This document shows positions 24,243-31,444 of a DNA stretch of 64,000 nt, piece after piece. Position 1 is the stretch's first letter. Each line of letters begins with the position of its first letter. A program made the position numbers and the translations under genes. Under the pieces are notes generated by a model. That model was given only the letters and a program-made list of their open reading frames with translations, did no database searches and was not told the origin of the DNA. The stretch is from an uncultured bacterium (lineage in GTDB: Bacteria; Bacteroidota; Bacteroidia; Bacteroidales; Bacteroidaceae), in assembly GCA_905215575.1 (NCBI GenBank), contig CAJMQV010000003.1, positions 1-64,000 on the forward strand, written 5' to 3'.

Positions 24243-26306
24243 ATGCAGAACACACAGATAGACCCACACAACCACGAGCAGCAGCTTGCATACGAGCTTG
24301 TTGCCAACACAAACTCCAGCTTCTTCCTCACAGGTCGTGCTGGAACAGGTAAGACAACCTTTCTTCACAACGTACAGAAGTTGGTTGGAAAGCAGTTCAT
24401 CACCCTTGCCCCAACAGGTGTGGCAGCCATCCTCGCCGGTGGCGACACAATACACTCCTTCTTTGGCTTGCCAATGGAGGTGTGTACGCCAGGAACATGC
24501 GGCAAGATGAACGAGGCAAAGATTCTGACGCTTTTACATGCAGACACGATCATCATCGATGAAGTGTCGATGGTAAGATGCGACATCATGGATGCCATCG
24601 ACTACACTATGCGTAAGGCTCTGCGCAACAACATGCCTTTCGGTGGCAAGCAGATAATCTTCGTAGGCGACATGTTCCAGTTGCCACCGGTGGTGAAGCA
24701 AGGTCCTGAGAAGGATATGCTGAAGGATCTATACCAAACGGACGACTTCTTCTTCTACAAGTCAGACGCCATCAAGCGCATGCGACTCGTGAAGATTGAG
24801 TTCCGCAAGGTGTACCGTCAGGATGACGAACACTTCTTGCATATCCTGGAGAACGTGCGCCTGAACAAGGTAACACTAGAGAACATCATGCACCTCAACG
24901 GTCGCGTTCAAATTCCGACCGCAGAAGATGGTGCTGTCATCACGCTGGCTTCCATCAACAAGACGGCAGACAAAATCAACCTTCAGCGACTGGAGGAGAT
25001 TGAGTCGGAGGAGTTCGTCTATGAAGGAACCATTGACGGCAAGTTCGAGGAAAAGAAGTTCCCGGTGGACATGAAACTTCGCCTCAAGGTTGGTGCTCAG
25101 GTGATGTTCACTCGCAACGACCAGCAAAAGCGCTGGGCAAACGGCACACTCGGCAAGGTAAGTAAACTCACTAAGGACGAAATCAGCGTGACGCTCAACA
25201 ACGGCGAGACATACGTTGTGCCATGCTGTTCATGGGAGTCGTACTGCTACGACTACAACAAGGAAGAGCGCAAGATGAAGAAGGAGCTCATGGGTACATT
25301 CACCCAGTACCCTCTGAAACTTGCATGGGCAATCACCGTCCACAAGAGTCAGGGCATGACCTTCGACAAACTCTCGCTCGACCTCAGCCGTGGCATGTTC
25401 GCAGCAGGACAGTTCTACGTAGCTTTGAGCCGTGTTCGTACACTTGATGGTTTATTCCTCTCAAAGAACGTCATACCTCAGTATGCTCATACGAGTCGTG
25501 AGGTGCTGACTTACGCAAGCGAGTATAACAACGAGCAACAGATTGGAAACGAGATAGAGAGCGGAAAAGCTGTCTATGGCGCACTCCAGCACAACGACTA
25601 CGACGAAGCGGCACGTCAGTACCTGCTCCTCGTAGCGAAGAAGGCTGAGAACTGTGACATCAAAGAAGCCATGCAGCAAGCAAAACGCTTCCTTGACATA
25701 CTCGTGTGCGACGAGCATCTCTATGGTTTGATAAAGTCGGTACCAGAGTGTCTGACAAAGGCAAGCCATTGGGCTCCGAAGTTCCTTGCTTCGTTGCTCT
25801 ACCTCTATGCAGAGAAGTACGAGGAAGCATTGGCGTACGCTAACGAGGTACTGGCAACACACCAATGTGCAGAAGCCATGTACATCAAGTCGCGTGCCTT
25901 GGCAAAACTCGAACGCTACACAGAAGCTGACGAGACCAACTGCCAGCTTGCGAACGTGTTCGAGATGGCAACACCAGATGCCAAGGTGCTCTTCATGATT
26001 GCCATGCTTAACGAGATGCACATTGGCGATCCAGGACTTGACTTGATGCGCAAACTGGTAGAGGCACGTCCAAAGTACGACCTTGGCATCCTTGCCCTTC
26101 GCACTTTGATGCAATGCCACAACCTAAAGCTTGACAAGCAATCGGACAATAACTGCGAGTTGGTGGATCTCTTCAACTCAGACGCTACCGAGGAGGAGTT
26201 CCTTGCTCAGCTGAAGGTTTGCCGAGAGAAGGCACCAAAGGCTATCGCTTACTTGATTCGCAGAATCAAAAAGCAAGAATTCAACGAAGAGCAGCCTGCA
26301 GCATAA
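24243..26306 (+). CDS. PIF1/RecD-like superfamily 1 helicase with TPR-like C-terminus
   Basis: The 687-aa protein contains the SF1B helicase motifs in order: Walker A GRAGTGKTT (G31-T39), motif Ia LAPTGVAA, DTIHSFFGL, Walker B IIIDEVSMV, motif III FVGDMFQLPPV, motif V WAITVHKSQGMTFD and motif VI YVALSRVRTLDGL. This matches eukaryote-like PIF1 helicases found in Bacteroidetes. Residues about 430-680 are repeated helices resembling TPRs (YLYAEKYEEALAYANEVL, LAKLERYTEADETN). It presumably unwinds DNA 5'-3'; the TPR tail suggests a protein partner, perhaps the paralogues encoded just upstream. Codon use matches its small neighbours, not the ATPase operon. Confidence 0.88.
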   Translation: MQNTQIDPHNHEQQLAYELVANTNSSFFLTGRAGTGKTTFLHNVQKLVGKQFITLAPTGVAAILAGGDTIHSFFGLPMEVCTPGTCGKMNEAKILTLLHADTIIIDEVSMVRCDIMDAIDYTMRKALRNNMPFGGKQIIFVGDMFQLPPVVKQGPEKDMLKDLYQTDDFFFYKSDAIKRMRLVKIEFRKVYRQDDEHFLHILENVRLNKVTLENIMHLNGRVQIPTAEDGAVITLASINKTADKINLQRLEEIESEEFVYEGTIDGKFEEKKFPVDMKLRLKVGAQVMFTRNDQQKRWANGTLGKVSKLTKDEISVTLNNGETYVVPCCSWESYCYDYNKEERKMKKELMGTFTQYPLKLAWAITVHKSQGMTFDKLSLDLSRGMFAAGQFYVALSRVRTLDGLFLSKNVIPQYAHTSREVLTYASEYNNEQQIGNEIESGKAVYGALQHNDYDEAARQYLLLVAKKAENCDIKEAMQQAKRFLDILVCDEHLYGLIKSVPECLTKASHWAPKFLASLLYLYAEKYEEALAYANEVLATHQCAEAMYIKSRALAKLERYTEADETNCQLANVFEMATPDAKVLFMIAMLNEMHIGDPGLDLMRKLVEARPKYDLGILALRTLMQCHNLKLDKQSDNNCELVDLFNSDATEEEFLAQLKVCREKAPKAIAYLIRRIKKQEFNEEQPAA

Positions 26307-26344
26307 AGCAGGTGGCTCTTCCAGACAAACAAAACCAGAAAAAG

Positions 26345-26458
26345 ATGAAGACAAGAACTGCAAAACTGAGAGACATAGAGCAAGTTGAGTTCCCTATTGT
26401 GAAAGCTGCATTCAAGGGAAAGGATGGAAATGTGTACGTGTCGCACAATAGGCCTTAA
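26345..26458 (+). pseudogene. 5' remnant of a small gene cut at a junction
   Basis: An ATG at 26345 opens a 37-codon frame (MKTRTAKLRDIEQVEF... AAFKGKDGNVYVSHNRP). It has the codon style and purine-rich leader of the helicase block but stops abruptly at 26456-26458, exactly where the sequence changes to a minus-strand AT-rich segment. I read it as the start of a gene truncated by recombination. A genuine 37-aa gene is possible. Confidence 0.4.
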
Positions 26459-26725
26459 TTCCCATTTTGGCTATAGTACTTAAAATAAGAGCAATAGCAG
26501 GTATTAGTAATGCAGTACTCATTCCAACAGCAGGTGCTATTAAATCGGTCATATATGCTACAGCCCCCAAACCAATAGGTTTCCCCGCTGCTACCAATTT
26601 ATCATGTTCATCTTTGTAATCTGTATGACCACATATGAGCTTATCTAATTCATTTCAAGCCTATTCCAATAATTCTTTTTATTATTAATATCTTCAGTAA
26701 CACCTCCAAATGTTACGGTCTGCAT
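26449..26725 (-). pseudogene. Frameshifted, truncated small membrane protein gene
   Basis: On the minus strand an ATG at 26725 opens MQTVTFGGVTEDINNKK... NYWNRLEMN and then stops. Losing one A near 26655 would restore the frame: NELDKLICGHTDYKDEHDKL, then a hydrophobic stretch (LGAVAYMTDLIAPAVGMSTA and LIPAIALILSTIAKMG). The gene overlaps the 3' end of the protease gene by 32 bp, as in a translationally coupled pair, and is cut off at about 26455 by the junction. One frameshift plus a 3' truncation make it inactive. Confidence 0.5.
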
Positions 26726-27575
26726 AGGACATCCTTGCATTAATCCATTCTTCAGTAGCCTTTTCTTCGCCATATTTCGGGACTAATTGTTCTATAGTAT
26801 TTCTTTGATATGGTTTTAAAGGCTTAAGCCAATTCTCCAAAAGAATGTTTTCTGTTTCAATCATAACATTTTTTATATGATTTGCTGATATACAATATGA
26901 AGTTTGATTTAATTCATAAGGGTTAATACCTGCGATAATTATACCTGAATTAGGTGCATAAGCATCTATTAGTAGACCGATTATTGCTCCTCTTTTTGTA
27001 TTAAATACAATTGATCTAGATTGTCCTGGTCTTGTTTGGATATTAATAGTTGCATACTTAGATTTAATACCAGAACTTTCCAACAACATTTTTGCCCCAA
27101 CCTCAGCTTCTTGGTAAGTCAGAACCCGTCTACCCATAACGCAATGTGGAAAGCTATACATTCCTATTCTCTCTCCGACTTTTATATTATCTAAAGATTC
27201 AAGCGGAGGCAAAACCCCAGAAAATCTTAATGAAGTTTTAAGTATATAAATATCTGTCACTGGATTAATATCTTTCACAATGGCTTGTACAGTTTTGCAT
27301 GAGTTGTCAGTGGTATCTTGATACTCATCAATATTACTAATATGAGGCATTAAAATTACTATATCTTTTTTCTCATTTCCAATTACATGCCTTGCGGTCA
27401 CTATTTTACCATCATTGGAAATTAAGAGACCTGTACCTAACATTCTTATAACTCCTTCTGTACGGCAAGTAAATCCCTTAGAAAATTTTATAGTATATTC
27501 AAAACTCCTTAAAGCCATCCATAGAATGGTCTTAAGGAGTTTTGCTGTATATATGGAGATAGCCATGAAATCCAT
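26694..27575 (-). CDS. Trypsin-like (S1 fold) serine protease domain protein
   Basis: The 293-aa protein has a chymotrypsin-like core beginning GVIRMLGTGLLISNDGKIVT. The apparent triad is H63 (TARHV), D108 (VTDIYIL) and S186 (RPGQSRSIV). The usual G-x-S-G-[GS]-P around the serine reads GQSRSI, so glycine and proline of the oxyanion loop are replaced and activity is uncertain. The N-terminal 35 residues contain a strong hairpin at the DNA level. It is AT-rich and followed by an overlapping broken membrane-protein gene. Stress- or phage-sensing proteases with membrane partners are one possibility; this is inference. Confidence 0.7.
   Translation of the reverse strand: MDFMAISIYTAKLLKTILWMALRSFEYTIKFSKGFTCRTEGVIRMLGTGLLISNDGKIVTARHVIGNEKKDIVILMPHISNIDEYQDTTDNSCKTVQAIVKDINPVTDIYILKTSLRFSGVLPPLESLDNIKVGERIGMYSFPHCVMGRRVLTYQEAEVGAKMLLESSGIKSKYATINIQTRPGQSRSIVFNTKRGAIIGLLIDAYAPNSGIIIAGINPYELNQTSYCISANHIKNVMIETENILLENWLKPLKPYQRNTIEQLVPKYGEEKATEEWINARMSYADRNIWRCY
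27500..27544. other. 45-nt near-perfect inverted repeat inside the protease 5' end
   Basis: The 19-nt arms CAAAACTCCTTAAAGCCAT and ATGGTCTTAAGGAGTTTTG pair at 17 of 19 positions with a 7-nt loop. It falls within codons of about residues 11-25 of the protease. It may be a regulatory stem, or a sign that translation really starts downstream. Confidence 0.5.
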
Positions 27576-27637
27576 TTTTTTATTGACAACCTCGTAGGCA
27601 ATTATAAATATAAAGTATAGCTCTAGTGTCCTAGAAT

Positions 27638-27685
27638 ATTTCTAAGTTAAATACACAGTACTTAGAAATGTTTGTGGTATCTTTG
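27638..27685 (+). promoter_or_regulatory. -7 box and overlapping operator-like dyad for the small wHTH gene
   Basis: Perfect 10-bp arms ATTTCTAAGT (27638-27647) and ACTTAGAAAT (27660-27669) flank 12 nt and cover the -33 region. The perfect -7 box TATCTTTG lies at 27678-27685. The start codon follows only 8 bp later, so the mRNA should have almost no leader. A repressor binding the dyad would block the promoter. Confidence 0.5.
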
Positions 27686-27693
27686 TAGGAATC

Positions 27694-27900
27694 ATGAAAA
27701 TAGAAGAAGCGATTGTTTATGTCTTGATGAAACGGAATGGAGGAATGACCACGGAACAGATTGCCGAGGCCATTAACTGTTTCGGGTTGCACATACGAAA
27801 AGACAAGATGCCTGTAACCGGAAGGCAGGTTTATGCTGTAGTGTGTCGGTTTCCCGGTATGTTTACCAAAGAAGCCGGCAGAATCATGTTAATGATATAA
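27694..27900 (+). CDS. Small winged-helix (HARE-HTH-like) protein
   Basis: The 68-aa protein looks like one winged helix: helices EEAIVYVLMKRNGGMTTEQIAEAI, then VTGRQVYAVVCRFPGMF and a terminal strand EAGRIMLMI. This resembles HARE-HTH domains found with DNA-modifying enzymes, but the match is by eye. It marks the return to core-like composition after the island. The next gene starts 5 bp downstream. The very short leader and operator-like dyad suggest autoregulation. Confidence 0.65.
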   Translation: MKIEEAIVYVLMKRNGGMTTEQIAEAINCFGLHIRKDKMPVTGRQVYAVVCRFPGMFTKEAGRIMLMI

Positions 27901-27905
27901 GATCT

Positions 27906-28442
27906 ATGAAGAAAGTTATTGTAATCTCAACCAGTCTGCGTACTGGTTCAAACAGCGATATGCTCGCTGATAAATTTGTTGAAGGAGCTGTTCAGGCTGG
28001 TCATGAAGTGGAAAAGATATCTCTGATTGACAAAGATGTCAAGTTCTGCCGCGGATGTCTGGCTTGTCAGAAGTTGGGAAAATGTGTCATTAAGGATGAT
28101 GTAAATGACATCATGCAGAAAGTCTTGAATGCGGATGTCGTTGTGTGGGCTACACCCATCTATTATTATGAGATGAGCGGTCAGATGAAAGTTCTGATTG
28201 ACCGTATGAATGCGATGTATACTATGGATTATAAATTCCGCGATGTGTATATGCTGACTACAGCTGCTGAAACAGAGCCCGAAACACCACAGCGGGCGGA
28301 AACTGGTCTGACAGGATGGATTGATTGCTATCCGAAGAGCCGTCTGGCGGGAACTCTGTTTTGCGGTGGAGTGGATGCTCCGCGTACAATAGCCGGTAAC
28401 GAAAAGCTTCAGGAGGCATACCGTATGGGACTGAATGTTTAA
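27906..28442 (+). CDS. NADPH-dependent FMN reductase / flavodoxin-family iron-sulfur flavoprotein
   Basis: The 178-aa cytoplasmic protein has the flavodoxin-like FMN-binding start KKVIVISTSLRTGSNSDML. A cysteine cluster CRGCLACQKLGKCVIKDD, typical of this family, precedes a conserved ATPIYYYEMSGQMKVLIDR segment. It reduces quinones, flavins or other acceptors with NAD(P)H. The start at 27906 is preferred over an upstream in-frame GTG at 27843 that lies within the wHTH gene. It follows that gene by 5 bp and shares its promoter. Confidence 0.85.
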   Translation: MKKVIVISTSLRTGSNSDMLADKFVEGAVQAGHEVEKISLIDKDVKFCRGCLACQKLGKCVIKDDVNDIMQKVLNADVVVWATPIYYYEMSGQMKVLIDRMNAMYTMDYKFRDVYMLTTAAETEPETPQRAETGLTGWIDCYPKSRLAGTLFCGGVDAPRTIAGNEKLQEAYRMGLNV

Positions 28443-28503
28443 CTGTTCAGCCCCCAGTTAAAGTCAAGAAAGTATTTCGCAGGAGTTTTTGACAATTTTG
28501 CGT

Positions 28504-29169
28504 ATGAAAAAAGAGTTATTGCATTCTTCCCTGGAATTGATAGACTATATCAATCAGATCGGCTTTCTGCCTTTATTAAGTATGGGGCTGGACTGGTCGG
28601 CCGAGGAAGTGGTGGATGAAGACTGCCAGTATGTAAAGTTACCTGATGGCAGTTGGGAATGGCCGCTTTGGAAGTGGAAGGGTTCCATTTTGCAGGAGAG
28701 CGGTTGCGCCTACGGTAAATTTTTCAATCGCAAGGCGGCTTTTATCAGCAGGGCATGGTGGCCGGACTTCTGTAATTACCGCCGGAGCATTTATCCTTAT
28801 CCGGAGGAGGGGAGTGTGGAAGAAAGTATTCTGGATATTTTGCGGAGTGAAGGCAGTATGATTACCCGTGAACTGCGGGCGGCATGTGGTTTTACCGGCC
28901 CCAAAATGCGGAGTAAGTTCGACGCTTATCTGACCCGTCTGGAGATGGGAGGGTATATCGTAACGGAAGATTTTGTCTATCCTCGTGACCGACACGGACG
29001 GGAATATGGATGGGGATGGTCTTTGCTTACTACGCCCGAGGCTCTTTTGGGGAGGGAAGCCTGTCATCCGGACCGCACACCGCAGGAATCCCGTGAGCGG
29101 ATGGTCGGTCAGTTCCGGAAAATTTTTCCGGATGCTTCAGAAAAGTTGATTGATTCTCTGATTCAATGA
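28504..29169 (+). CDS. AlkZ-related winged-helix protein
   Basis: The 221-aa protein resembles the AlkZ-related proteins of Bacteroidetes: LSMGLDWSAEEVVDE, a Trp-rich strand SWEWPLWKWKG, YGKFFNRKAAFISRAWWPDF and a C-terminal winged helix (GSMITRELRAACGF). AlkZ proteins are glycosylases acting on alkylated or crosslinked DNA, but this shorter relative lacks recognisable catalytic Q-x-Q or Q-x-D motifs, so a repair role is only suggested. The ATG at 28504 is used. It is followed by a hairpin shared with the convergent thioredoxin gene. Confidence 0.7.
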   Translation: MKKELLHSSLELIDYINQIGFLPLLSMGLDWSAEEVVDEDCQYVKLPDGSWEWPLWKWKGSILQESGCAYGKFFNRKAAFISRAWWPDFCNYRRSIYPYPEEGSVEESILDILRSEGSMITRELRAACGFTGPKMRSKFDAYLTRLEMGGYIVTEDFVYPRDRHGREYGWGWSLLTTPEALLGREACHPDRTPQESRERMVGQFRKIFPDASEKLIDSLIQ

Positions 29170-29205
29170 GTAAAAATAGAGGATCAGTTTATTGGGCTAA
29201 ATTGA

Positions 29206-29252
29206 AAAAAGTCATTGTGAGTAAAAAACAGTATTCCTCACAATGACTTTTT
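29206..29252. terminator. Bidirectional terminator
   Basis: Perfect 16-bp arms AAAAAGTCATTGTGAG (29206-29221) and its complement (29237-29252), flanked by A and T runs on both sides. It separates convergent genes. Confidence 0.85.
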
Positions 29253-29258
29253 GTATAC

Positions 29259-29555
29259 TTACAGGTGAGCTTTTACCTGTTCTAATAAGGCCGGAAGAGG
29301 CAAGGCACCGCTTTGTCTCCACAGGGTCTGTCCGTTACGGAAGAGCATCAGGGTCGGTACGGATTGGATCTGGTATTGTGCGGCGGTATTCTGATAGCGG
29401 TCTACATCAATTTTCAGAATACGAATCTGGTCGCCGAGATGTTGTTTCAGTTCCTGAAGTACCGGATGCATGGCTTTGCAGGGACCACACCAGGTGGCAT
29501 AGAAGTCCACCAGCACCAGCTGGCCGGACGAAATGACATCATTAAAACTTTCCAT
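29259..29555 (-). CDS. trxA: Thioredoxin
   Basis: The 98-aa protein is a complete single-domain thioredoxin without signal peptide: the active site ATWCGPCKAMHPVL and the cis-proline loop QSVPTLMLFRNGQ are intact. It reduces disulfides in the cytoplasm with thioredoxin reductase, which is not in the window. The DUF4186 gene lies 46 bp upstream on the same strand. Confidence 0.92.
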   Translation of the reverse strand: MESFNDVISSGQLVLVDFYATWCGPCKAMHPVLQELKQHLGDQIRILKIDVDRYQNTAAQYQIQSVPTLMLFRNGQTLWRQSGALPLPALLEQVKAHL

Positions 29556-29601
29556 ATTCTTTTCGTTTAAAGAGTTTTACATGATTTGGGCTTTTCTTTG
29601 A

Positions 29602-30066
29602 CTATTCTTTTCTGTTCATCTCCTGATCAATCCAGGCAAGCAGAACATTCACGGCATATTCCTGTTCGGCGGCTGTGAGCATTCTTCCGGGCGGGATGTG
29701 ATGCCATTTGTAGAAGCAGCCGCGGCAACAGCAGCCTGTGGCATGTTGCGCCCGGAAAACGGGATGTCCGCGCATGGGTGTCTGTTTGCCGTCGTTGGGG
29801 ATTACTGCCGGAGCAAGCCGTTGTGCAATGAAGTCAGCGGCATGGTGTCGCAACGTGTTCCATCCCTTTGTGCGTACATAGATCCGGTCTTTCTCCGAAA
29901 GATGGAATCCGCTCCGAAAGGCTGAGCGGGACAGACGTTCGAACAGGTCGCTGTAGTCTTCACGTGTGGGGTGAGGGATGTCGTCCGGTTGTCCTTTTTC
30001 CGGTAGCGGAGCGAATGCTTCTTCCGGAAAGAGTGAATTTGTACTATCAAAGTGACGTTTTTTCAT
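29602..30066 (-). CDS. DUF4186 family protein
   Basis: The 154-aa protein has the DUF4186 pattern: DLFERLSRSAFRSGFHLSEKD, KGWNTLRHHAADFI, PNDGKQTPMRGHPVF, then the metal-ligand-like QHATGCCCRGCFYKWH and HIPPGR. The closely spaced Cys and His residues suggest metal binding. Function is unknown. On the minus strand a TAACTTTA box (30090-30083) lies just upstream as a possible promoter. It precedes the thioredoxin gene in the same direction. Confidence 0.82.
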   Translation of the reverse strand: MKKRHFDSTNSLFPEEAFAPLPEKGQPDDIPHPTREDYSDLFERLSRSAFRSGFHLSEKDRIYVRTKGWNTLRHHAADFIAQRLAPAVIPNDGKQTPMRGHPVFRAQHATGCCCRGCFYKWHHIPPGRMLTAAEQEYAVNVLLAWIDQEMNRKE

Positions 30067-30135
30067 CAGCCATGTTTTTGTTGCGTAAAGTTACTTATTT
30101 TCTTCAGGAATTTTAGGAAAGAGAATAAAAAATTG

Positions 30136-30143
30136 TATCTTTG
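30136..30143 (+). promoter_or_regulatory. -7 box for the MBL hydrolase
   Basis: TATCTTTG, a perfect TAnnTTTG, ends 22 bp before the ATG at 30166. A TTTA at 30111-30114 is a weak -33 candidate at 21 nt. Confidence 0.5.
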
Positions 30144-30165
30144 AATTTATCGAACAGAAATAGGA

Positions 30166-30921
30166 ATGATGAAACTGACTTATATTTTCCACAGTGGCTT
30201 TGCCATAGATACCGGTACCTGCCTTCTAGTGTTTGATTATTGGATGGATCCGGCCGGTGTGATGCCGCAATTGCTACAGTCGGGCAAACCGGTATATGTG
30301 TTTGCCAGCCATTTTCATGAGGATCATTTTAACCGGGCGATATTTGCGTGGAAGGATATGGCCCGGGAGATACATTTCATTCTGTCCAAGGATATTCTGA
30401 AACGGAAAAGAGCCCGAATGGAGGAAGCCGATGTCTGGTTGGTTAAAGGAGGTGTCTGGCAAGATGGGCGGATTCGCGTAACGGCAACGGGAAGCACCGA
30501 CAGCGGAGTTTCCTGGGTGGTGGAATGCGAAGGAAAGCGCATCTTTCATGCCGGTGACCTGAATAACTGGTATGCGCATCTGCTTGCCGAGCATCGTCGT
30601 GGCAAGTCGGGGTTCAGCGGCGACTTTTACGGGTGGATTAATCCGGAGAAGGAAGAGAAGCGTTATTTGGGTGAACTGAAGGACATCCGTAAGGTGACGG
30701 ACCGTTTTGATGTGGTGCTGTTTCCTGTAGACGGACGTATCGGGAACGGTTATACGCGCGGGGCCCGGCAGTTTATCGAGCAGTTTTCCGTAGGATTGTT
30801 CGTGCCGATGCATTTTGTGGCTTTGGGATTTGAATCGGCCTGGCGCATGAAGGAGTTTACGGCTCCGCGTGGCATTGCTTTCTGGAGCGTATCCGGCAAT
30901 GGGGAGACGTTTGAATATTAA
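30166..30921 (+). CDS. MBL-fold metallo-hydrolase
   Basis: The 251-aa protein (or 250 from the second ATG) has the metallo-beta-lactamase-fold signature ASHFHEDHFN, with the further metal ligand in FHAGDLNNWYAH and a late histidine in PMHFVALG. It starts with the LTYIFHSGFAIDTG strand-turn typical of this group. It is related to UlaG-like or YtnP-like hydrolases; the substrate is unknown. The MutT gene follows after 18 bp, so they form a two-gene unit. Confidence 0.85.
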   Translation: MMKLTYIFHSGFAIDTGTCLLVFDYWMDPAGVMPQLLQSGKPVYVFASHFHEDHFNRAIFAWKDMAREIHFILSKDILKRKRARMEEADVWLVKGGVWQDGRIRVTATGSTDSGVSWVVECEGKRIFHAGDLNNWYAHLLAEHRRGKSGFSGDFYGWINPEKEEKRYLGELKDIRKVTDRFDVVLFPVDGRIGNGYTRGARQFIEQFSVGLFVPMHFVALGFESAWRMKEFTAPRGIAFWSVSGNGETFEY

Positions 30922-30939
30922 AAAATCAGAGATACTTTT

Positions 30940-31338
30940 ATGAAACAGATAGAGGTGGTAGCGGCCGTACTGGTGCGCCAGGGAAAGTTTCTGGCCACTC
31001 AGCGTGGTTATGGAGAGTTTCGGGGCTATTGGGAGTTTCCCGGAGGTAAGATAGAGGCTGGAGAAAGTAGGGAAGAGGCTTTGCAACGGGAGATTCGGGA
31101 GGAACTGGAAACGGACATATGTGTTGGCGAACATCTCATTACCGTGGATTATGATTATCCCTCCTTTCACCTCACGATGCATTGCTTTCTGTGCTCTTTG
31201 CTTTCGGGGGATTTAGTGCTGAAAGAGCATGAAAATGCCTTGTGGCTGAGTCTTGATGAACTAGGTTCGGTAACCTGGCTGCCGGCCGATGAGGCGGTGG
31301 TCCGGATTTTGCAGGACAGACTGGGAAAACTTCAGTAA
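30940..31338 (+). CDS. mutT: MutT-type Nudix hydrolase (8-oxo-dGTP diphosphatase-like)
   Basis: The 132-aa protein starts EVVAAVLVRQGKFLATQRG and carries a full Nudix box GGKIEAGESREEALQREIRE followed by ELETDI. The first residues and size match MutT/CTP-pyrophosphohydrolase proteins that remove oxidised nucleotides, although substrate range cannot be read from sequence. It is translated downstream of the MBL hydrolase and followed by a hairpin. Confidence 0.85.
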   Translation: MKQIEVVAAVLVRQGKFLATQRGYGEFRGYWEFPGGKIEAGESREEALQREIREELETDICVGEHLITVDYDYPSFHLTMHCFLCSLLSGDLVLKEHENALWLSLDELGSVTWLPADEAVVRILQDRLGKLQ

Positions 31339-31340
31339 TA

Positions 31341-31371
31341 GAGAACCTTGCCGTTTTACGGTAAGGCTCTT
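31341..31371 (+). terminator. Hairpin after mutT
   Basis: The stem CCTTGCCG/CGGTAAGG with an extra AGAG/CTCT pairing after a bulge surrounds a TTTTA loop. TTTACATATT follows. A moderate terminator. Confidence 0.5.
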
Positions 31372-31444
31372 TACATATTAATGCTTACTTATGCCTGTTT
31401 GTCTGTTTCCCGGACTTGTAAGATTTGATTTAGGATTTTTCTCC

